A program made the translations under genes and the position numbers. The notes beneath the pieces are model-generated. The model did not search any database and was not told where the DNA came from. It saw only the letters and a list, made by a program, of their open reading frames with translations. 62,794 nt of DNA from Priapulus caudatus (taxonomy: Eukaryota > Priapulida > Priapulimorpha > Priapulimorphida > Priapulidae): NCBI RefSeq assembly GCF_000485595.1, contig NW_014577087.1, forward strand, positions 503,403-566,196, written 5' to 3'. Below are positions 34,927 through 44,200 of the stretch, one piece after another. Every line of letters starts with the position of its first letter. Position 1 is the first letter of the stretch.

Positions 34927-36953
34927 ATATATATATACATTTGCAATTTGGAATGAGGAGATTTGACATGCGATGGTAAAGACGTGCCTTGCATGTTACT
35001 GTAGGATACAACAGTAGATGACTCCGGGTACTACAAGTGCGTAGCCAAGAATGGACGCGATCACGTGGAGACAGGAGCACACGTGTTGATCCATGAAACG
35101 TCCGGTACGACACACTCACGTCTACATATTCTTCTCTCTTTTGACTTTTGATTCCAAACATTTGGACATTAGATCCCATGGGGCAAACCTAACGTAAGAC
35201 CTCCGCAACTGCGTTGGCTCTGCTTCCGTAACATGATTTGCCTAGCGGAGCTGCTCGCTGTTGTGTGGGCGAGATTGTCATCATCACGCTCATATCTGAT
35301 CATATGTCTTATCACGCTAATTATCTGTACAATTAGTGCTAACTATTTCGACACTCACAGCCCACATTCAAAATGAAAAGTTAGCTGTACTTTACGCTAT
35401 TATTAACGTCGTCAAGTTTCTAGCCGTTAGTAAGTTGGTAGTTAGTAAGTTGGTAGTTAGTAAGTTGGTAGTTAGTAAGTTGGTAGTTCGTAAGTTGGTA
35501 GTTAGTAAGTTGGTAGTTAGTAAGTTGGTAGTTAGTAAGTTGGTAGTCAGTAAGTTAGTAAGTAGCAAGATAGCCTTTTCTTTCCTTCGTCTAACCTTAT
35601 TCACTTTGCCACTACGTTTAGAAGAGAGCGTAAAACCATGGGTGTGCACGAAGACGTGAACGGGTCTGAAATAAGTTATCCTTGATTGTAAGAGTCCGTA
35701 TGACCATCTACGCAAATATTTACTGAACCGTATTATCCATCTGCCTTCGTCTCTGGAATGATTTTCAGCGGAAGTCCTTCCGGCGGATTTCTTCCACGAT
35801 GACAACAAGGATGGATCCAGGCAACAGCAACTTCTAATCCCGGAACCTGTAGAGGGCGATACCTACCGGGAACGGCCGAGGACAGCGACTGGGAGCGGAA
35901 CGGACAGCGAGCAGACGGCAGCCGAGGGGCACCTGTATGAAATCTACAACCTGTGCGTGACATACCGCGGCTCGGTGTGTACGGACCAGCTCGGCAACCA
36001 GAGCGTGTACCCGGGCGACGACACGATGCCGGACATCGAGCGCGGCCTCGTCGAGAATCTCTACCATATCATAGCGCTGCTCAGCGACGCGATGGACTCC
36101 ACCTGCTCGCGCTACCTGCACCCTGCCATCTGCCACTACACGCTGCCGACGTGCGCCGGCTCTGCTGGTCACATCGCGCAGAAGAATCTCTGCAGAGAGG
36201 ACTGCGAGCGACTGAAGGGAGGCGTCTGCGCGCGCGTCTACGAGACTGTCGCCGCGTCGTCCGACCAGTTCCAGCGCCGCATATCGCTGCCGAAATGTCA
36301 GTACCTGCCGCTGCAGACAGATGGCGCTGACTGCGTTAACGTGTTCCCGCAGGAGGAACTTTACAGAGGTGAGCGTCAAAGACACGCGCTTTTTTACGAT
36401 GTGTTGCGCGAATTTACATCCGCTATTTATTCCGCTAATGGTGCCAGTTAGGCTTTCCCTCTTTACTGATACAAAACACTTACACGGCCTGAATAAATGG
36501 GCAGGCCTCCAGTTGTTGCCTTGCCAATGCGTGTGAGATATGACACGAATATGATTGGCCATTGTACTCAAGTCAACCGTGGTTAAACGGGGCCATAAGT
36601 CAACCGCGACAAAATTCTAGCCCTTTTATACAATCAGAAGCCTCGTTACACATAATTTAACGCCGGATAAATTATTTTTACCGCGATTAATACACATATA
36701 CCCACCTAGATAACTTTCTTTCCCCCATCTCTCCTCCTCTTCTCTCGCATTCTCATTAGCTGCCCCTCTCTTCCTCTTTCTTTCTTTATCTCCTTTCTAT
36801 TTTTCTCTCTATCTTTCTCACACCGTCTCGCCCCTCTAGCTCTCGGTGTCTCTCTATCCCATCGTTTCCTTCCTCACCGCCTTGCTCATGTTATCGAGAA
36901 TGAGAGACAGGGGACAGAGAGGAGGGTAGGCAGAGGGCAACGCGAGAGACAAA

Positions 36954-37000
<47 letters not shown>

Positions 37001-40000
37001 GGAAAGGAAGGATGGAAAGCACGAAGGAAGGAAGGAAGGGAGTGAGTGGACACACACGCCGGCACGCACATATGGTTGGGTTAGAAGTAGTTTATTTTAC
37101 CGCAGTTGAACTAATTTAACCGCGGTAATATTATTGGCCTTTTACCCACTCAGGGGCATTGTTACACATAATTCAACCGCGGATAAATGATTTCTATCGC
37201 GATTGAATTATTTCTACCGCCGTGGATTTATTTCTACCGCCGTTGATTTATTTCTACCTCGGTTGAATGATTTCTACCGCGGTTGAATTATTTCTGCATA
37301 GCATTTATACTGCATATAGCATGCACGCGTATTATAGGCACATATAATACGCGGTAAAGATAATTCAACCACGGTTCTATTATGTGTATCAATGCCTCTA
37401 ATACACATAATGAGGCGAAGAAAATAATTTTTATGAGTACAACGGCCAACCATACACGAATGTATGATTTAACGATAACGCAATGCGTCGACACTATATT
37501 TGCAGATAGGTTATGCAAGTACAAGGACATGCTTATTCCGCACGGCACAACGGTGGCGATAGGGAACGTGGAGCAAGGCTTCTGTGAATCTTGCTCCTGT
37601 TACGTAAGCCACATAAACACAATCGCAACCATCTCACCGTAAAAGGCTAAATGTAGAAGAATATACATGGAAGAGATCTTCTGGAAGATACCAAATTGGC
37701 TATTGCGAGATTATTCGTTGATTACTTCGTTAATTATTTTTCGCGCTTATACAGAAAGGCGTAAATATTTGTGTGCGACTGACTTCCTGAAAATTCCCTC
37801 ACGTGTATATCGATATTTTACCATTGCGACACCAGAGGGCGTATATCGTCTTATACGAACAATTAAATCTAAATTCATAGAATTTCATACGATTCGTTTG
37901 AAATCGTCATTGGAAGCAATTTTTAAAATGGCATGGCATGAATATATATTTCTTTATTTATATTTCTCTGTCTTTCTTTCTTTCTTTATTTATTTAGGCC
38001 ACTCAGGTTAGATGCAAGATTGACACCTGCCCAGGAGATTGTCTGTATGAAGGAGAAGTGTACACGGATGGTCAAACATTTAAACACGCAGACGGACCTT
38101 GCGTGGGCTGCACTTGTCTGGTATCTAACAGCTGTGTATATAAATTACATACAAAATAAAATGTCGTAGATTTCCCCGAACGGGCCCTACCCATTGTTAC
38201 CTTCGTTACACACATTATTTCATTGTTATTCCCAATAATTGTTAAAAAAGTAATATTAAAAATAATATTGTAACTATGCAGTTAACTAGAGAGCACATAT
38301 CCACTAATAGTGGGATATGAAAAACATCTCTACGAATTTCTCACTTGTTCAATATTTTCTCACTTGTTCAATATTATTATTAATTACAAGGTGCATGACC
38401 TTCCTGAATTTGTCTACACTGTAACATAGGAAAATACCTGTGTTTGTAATGCCCATGCTGTGTTTGTAATGCACTGTATGCTAAATGAAACATTCAAAGT
38501 ACAGAGCACATACTCACCTGTACTTTAACATTCAAAATTACTATCCCAACCTCTCCTATATGACGCTCAGTGTATCATTGCCACAATATTCATATAATGT
38601 CGTACATGCTAGTTTGCTACCTCTGGCAAATGTCTCAAGTTACGGTTTGAGATCTGCGGGGGTGGGGGACTGTCAGGAACATGAAAAATAGCTATGAAAT
38701 CATAGTCTAAAATAAGATTTTTTTTAAAGAGATAGACTTTAAAATGTCATAACTTTTTCAAAATGATTTGTGCATGTGAAAAAAGAAATTATATGTTAGA
38801 CGTTTTTTTGTGACGAATTATATCGGATGCAGACACTGTGCGCGTTCTTCTTGCAGAATGGCACGGTGTCGTGTGAGCGAGAGGTATGTAGAGAGACGTG
38901 CACTCACGGAACGAGATCCGCGGCTCAGTGCTGCAGCGAATGCTTGGTATGCGACTACAATGGCGAGATTCACCGAGAGGGCGCCACCTTCAAGCCAGCC
39001 GTCGCCAATTCGTGCGACATCTGTTCGTGTCAGGTATGAGAGAATGATTTCGAGAGCGGCGGCACCGCTATCGCTACGATAAGTATGAGTCAGTTGGAGC
39101 AGGTGTGAGAAGAAGGTATACGCATGAGCTGTCTGCATCCGTAACCCCCGTCGATTCTCTGCGCGGACGAGACCATCACAACACCAACAGTTAAGCTCGC
39201 TTCTGATAATATGCTAACCCTTATGCCAAACGCCTCCCATATATATTGCATGGGCAATAAAGCTCAAATCTCGATGCGCATATGCAATGCGACATGCACG
39301 CCATGCTAGGCACGCCCATACCCATGCGTATTAAGAGGTTTACCATGGGAGGGTGTGGAGGGGGGGGGTGTCTATCATGCTACAGAGACCGTGTCAATGC
39401 TCTCTGGCATACGATATGCACTGTATATGCAGGCTGATGTAATCACGGGCAGGGCAGGTATGCATGCTGATACGACTTATATTTAGACGTACAAAAATGT
39501 TACTTTCCGAGAGAAGCAAAGAAGCCCATGTATCCGCAAACGCACCCGGTTCACGATACCCCAAGTAGGCATCGCATATGCGTGGATGTATTCATCTGGC
39601 AGCATGCGATTAATGACTCATTGACTTAATACCATATTGTGATTTTGTAGGGAGGATCCGTCGTATGTGATGCAATGCCATGCCCATCGGCTACGTGCAC
39701 CCACACTCAGCGCACCGAGAACACGTGCTGCCCCCAGTGCCAGTATTGTAACCACAGTGGCACACTCTACCGGCACGGTGAAACTTGGATTTCGGAAGAG
39801 GAACGCGGCCTGTGCGTGTGCAATGTATGTAAACAGCACGTTGCCTTCGTCTAATTCAATAGGAAATGGGTAGACGTACGTGCCTGATGTTGTTGCGATG
39901 GTGGTCAGTTATCATTTCAAAACGATGCGAATCCTTTTCAATATCGCACGTGAGCTTAGATAAATAGTCTAATAATGATATTTTCGTAAGAAAACGTAGA

Positions 40001-41224
40001 TTTTATCTATATAGTTATTGTAAATCTCAGATGATGTGAGCCAGAAATCAATGCTCGACAATTCACGTTGTATGTTTGTTAAAAAAATTAGGATACAGAA
40101 GTTGTTTGCCACGAGGTGCGCTGCCCCACGCCCTGCCTGGATCCGCTGGTGGCGGAGAGCTGCCAAGCATGCAAGGGCTGCAGCCTCGATGGCGTCATGT
40201 ACCTAGAGGGCGCTACGTTCAGGCTTAGCTTAGACAGCTGTGCCCAGTGTACTTGCCAGGTAAAGTAACCGAGGCCCTGACATAATTATGCACGCATGAC
40301 AGTATTCCAATCAAATCAAATTATATTATGTAACATTTTATATCGTTATATTACGTTTTTAAATTTATTTATTATTAATAATGATTTATTATTATAATTA
40401 TATTAATGTCTTTATTTACATATTATATTTCATTGTGTTATGATAAAATTATTATGTATGTTGTTATACATGTTATATCTTATACTACAGAAGAAGAGCT
40501 TTCCTTTCTAAATGTGTTATAGACTAAGAAAGTTGCGGCTTAACTTTTACAGGGTGGTTATCTACACTGCGGTCCGATCCACTGTCCGGGGCTCGCGTGT
40601 GCGCCTGAGATGAGAATTATTCCAGAAGGTTCCTGCTGCCCTGTCTGCATCAGCTCAGTAAACACAACAGTTACCACGGGTTGCCACATCGATGACTTGT
40701 GGTACGGCAACGGCACTCAGTTCAAGTTGGGATCGTGTACGACGTGCACATGTGAGGTTGGTATACTATTATATACACGCATAAACACGTGAATAGTGGC
40801 AGCTACACGCGTTATTATATTTAAAACTAAACATCACACGCGCAGTCTCAATAGGGGGAATTAAGTACTTTGTGATTTCTAATACGGCGAAATGAATATG
40901 AAATCAATTAATTCGAATATAGATGAAATTAACTCAAAACAGCGTGATCTAGATGGTCGGCAGTAGAACGTTGGACGTTCACGATGTTTTTGCGTGTTTG
41001 TAGAATGGAGACATGTCATGTGCAACGGTGCAATGCCCGTCCCTGGATTGTCCCTCGGAAAGGCAGGTGTTGTGGCACGACAGGTGCTGCACGGAATGTC
41101 TGAGTGAGTACACGCATGCATGCACGCACCCACGCACGCACGCACGCACGCATACATGCACGCATTATCGTACGCACGTACGCACGCACGCACGCTCGTA
41201 CGCACGTACGCACGCACGCACGTA

Positions 41225-41256
<32 letters not shown>

Positions 41257-44200
41257 CGTACGTACGCAGGCACGCACGCACGCACGTACACACGCATGCA
41301 CGCACGCACGCTCATACGCACGTACGCACGCACGCATGCACGTACGCACGCGCGTACGCACATACGTACACACGCATGCACGCACGCACGCTCGTACGCA
41401 CGTACGCACGCACGTACGCACGTACGTACACACGCATGCACGCACGCACGCTCGTACGCACGTACGTAGGCATGTACGCACGTACGTACATACGTACACA
41501 CGCATGCACGCACGCACGCTCGTACGCTAGCACGTACGCACGCACGCACGTACGCACGTACGCACGCACGTACGCACGCACGTACGTGCACACGCATGCA
41601 CACACGCACGCTCGTACGCACGTACGTACGCCTGTACGCACGCACGTACGCACGTATACGTACACACGCATGCACGCACGCACGCTCGTACGCACGTACG
41701 CACGTACGCACGTACGAACGCACGCACGCACGCACGCACGCACGTACGTTATATGATCACGTTTATATTGTAAAACACGTTTATATTATAAAATCAAGTA
41801 GAAACGGGAAAAAAACAAGAGCACGTTTGCGTGTGTGCTGTGAAGCGGACGTCCGCGTGATTATCACGTCGCAATCTGATTCAATCTTCGCAAATGTAAA
41901 ATATAGATGAACACGCTCCCGCGATAACCACACATGCCGCTTCCGTATATATCTGTGAAATCTAGATCTAGGCGTATCTATAGCATAGTATAGCTTACGT
42001 ATTTCTTATGGCGGCATATCCTCTTATGGAACCGGATGTTACGTAATGCACGTTGCATTTATTTTAGATACTAGCTGCGTTCATGATGGAAACATATACG
42101 AGAGTGGGGAGAGCTTCGTTTCAGCCGGAGATCCCTGCACACGATGTAACTGTGACGGTGGAAATGTCTCCTGTGCGTCAATCACGTGCCCGAATATCAG
42201 AACATGCCCTCAGGTATGATGTGTGCGTGTGCGTGTGCGTGTGCGTGTGCGTGTGCGTGTGCGTGTGCGTGTGCGTGTGCGTGTGCGTGTGAGTGTGAGT
42301 GTGCGTGTGCGCGTGCATGTGTGTGTATGTGTGTACATGTGCGTGTGCGCGTGTGTGTACGTGCGTGTGCATGCGTACGTGCGTGCGTGCGTGTGCGTGT
42401 GCGTGTGCGTGTGCGTGTGCGTGTGCGTGTGCGTGTGCGTGTGCGTGTACGCGCGCGTACTAGTTTATGCCGGTGAGCGCCGAATCTGAGCGCTTTGTCA
42501 GAAGTCAAATGTAAAGCACAGCTATCACATGAGATACTGTACATGTGATGGTGGTATGGTGCAAACCCTAGTGTAGACGAACATCGCGCTAAACATACTT
42601 ACAGATGAAAAGTAAGGCAAAGGAGTATTTCCTTACATGCAATATGTAAACGTGCATGACTAATTCAACGGTCCATGCCATTATTATTGATTCTAGAACG
42701 TTACGTTAGAGTATAACATAGACGTTTACTACCGTACGCAGCATAATATATGCAGAACCCACGTAGACACGTTCTATGTACATCACTATTCGATACATGG
42801 GTAGGCTTTCTATGTTGAACGTTGGCATACCTCAACACAGACGTATATCTTAGTACACCTAAGCACAAAGGACTCATGTACGTAATCTCGCATTCGACCT
42901 GGCCGCTTAGAGATCAGGATGGTGTACTTTACATACAGAGACCAGGTCAACGGCCATACAAAGCTAATGTACCTTACTCATACACAATGAAGAGCTAATG
43001 GAATATGTTCGTGGTAGTGAGCGATGTAACTAGTTCGCAAAATGCAGGTGAAGCCGCATTTAGCCACGTGATCCCACAGCGTCAACGTTATGGAGTGTGA
43101 CGGATCATGATCATATCACTGAGAATATACCACCACTTACCCGTGTAGCATGTCTTCGTATATCATGTTTACCCGAGTTGATACGGGAAGAACATAAAAT
43201 GTATTATTTTTGCGGTATATAAGACGCATCGGCGTATAGGACGCACCCTAAATCTCTCATGAAATATGCGGATAAATATAATTGTTTCTTTCCATGTAGT
43301 TTTATACAATGCTTATAAATACCGCAATCGAACACAAATGAGAGTATAATTGGTAATGACTCGAGGGGGACGATTTTTAGTTCAGTTGCTTGTGGCGGGG
43401 CAACGATGGTTCTAGTGTTTTAATTGCGATACGGGTGGATACCAAGATCTCAAGCTGAACCGCCCAAATTTGTTCTTCATTATATAGGGCGCATGGTGGT
43501 CATGAGCGTCAAATCTTGTTTAAAAAAAATATGCGTCTTCTATATCGCAAAATACGGCACGTGTGTCGTGAGTGCGACACATGATAATGATCACGGGTCG
43601 TCGTTATTGCAGGGGCAAGTGACGGGTCTGCGACCGGGCGACTGTTGCGACACGTGCATCCGGCGACCGGCACGCTGTCTCACCTACGGCATGCAGCAGT
43701 ACGTTACCTACGACGCCTACACGGCGACGCTGCCGCGCAGCCACTGCCCCCTGGTGCTGACCGAGTCGTGCGAGAACGCCGCCGGCTTCCAAGTGCTGCT
43801 CGAATTCCAGCGGCCGCGACTCAACCTCTTCGAATCGCTCTTCGGAGAAGCGGCGGCGACGCGTCGGAGCGAGCGGGCGGCGACGCGCCGGAAGTCGCGG
43901 CGGAGGCAGCGCATTAATCCGTCGGACGTGTCCGAGATGAGCGTGCGGATCTACTTTTCGAACTACACGATCCTGCTTAGCGAACGTCGGCAGATCCTCG
44001 TCAACGGCTGGTCGGTGGCGCTGCCGTACGACGGCGGTACTATTAGCGTGTCGGAGGAAGGCACGCTGCTGGTGCTCGGCCTGCGGCCAGGCGTCACGCT
44101 GCGATGGGATGGCAGCCATTACGTTGAAGTGGAGGTGCAGGGTTACCACGGCAACGGCACGTGCGGCCTGTGCGGAAACTTCAACGGAAATCAGACGGAC

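Noticed and set aside
35336-35808. Frames with (SKLVV)n or (TTNLL)n repeats, at first sight a leucine-rich or coiled protein
   Set aside because: Direct translation of the intronic 15-bp minisatellite between the Ig and Frizzled exons.
36369-37505. Search for a kringle, transmembrane or kinase segment after the Frizzled CRD, as a ROR receptor would have
   Set aside because: The intron holds only repeats and the next exon is VWC-like; nothing resembling a kringle or kinase occurs before the stop at 46060.
41013-41756. Long open frames of up to about 250 codons on both strands
   Set aside because: They arise from the ACGC/ACGT tetranucleotide repeat, which lacks stops in several frames; composition is only His/Arg/Thr or Cys/Val/Arg.
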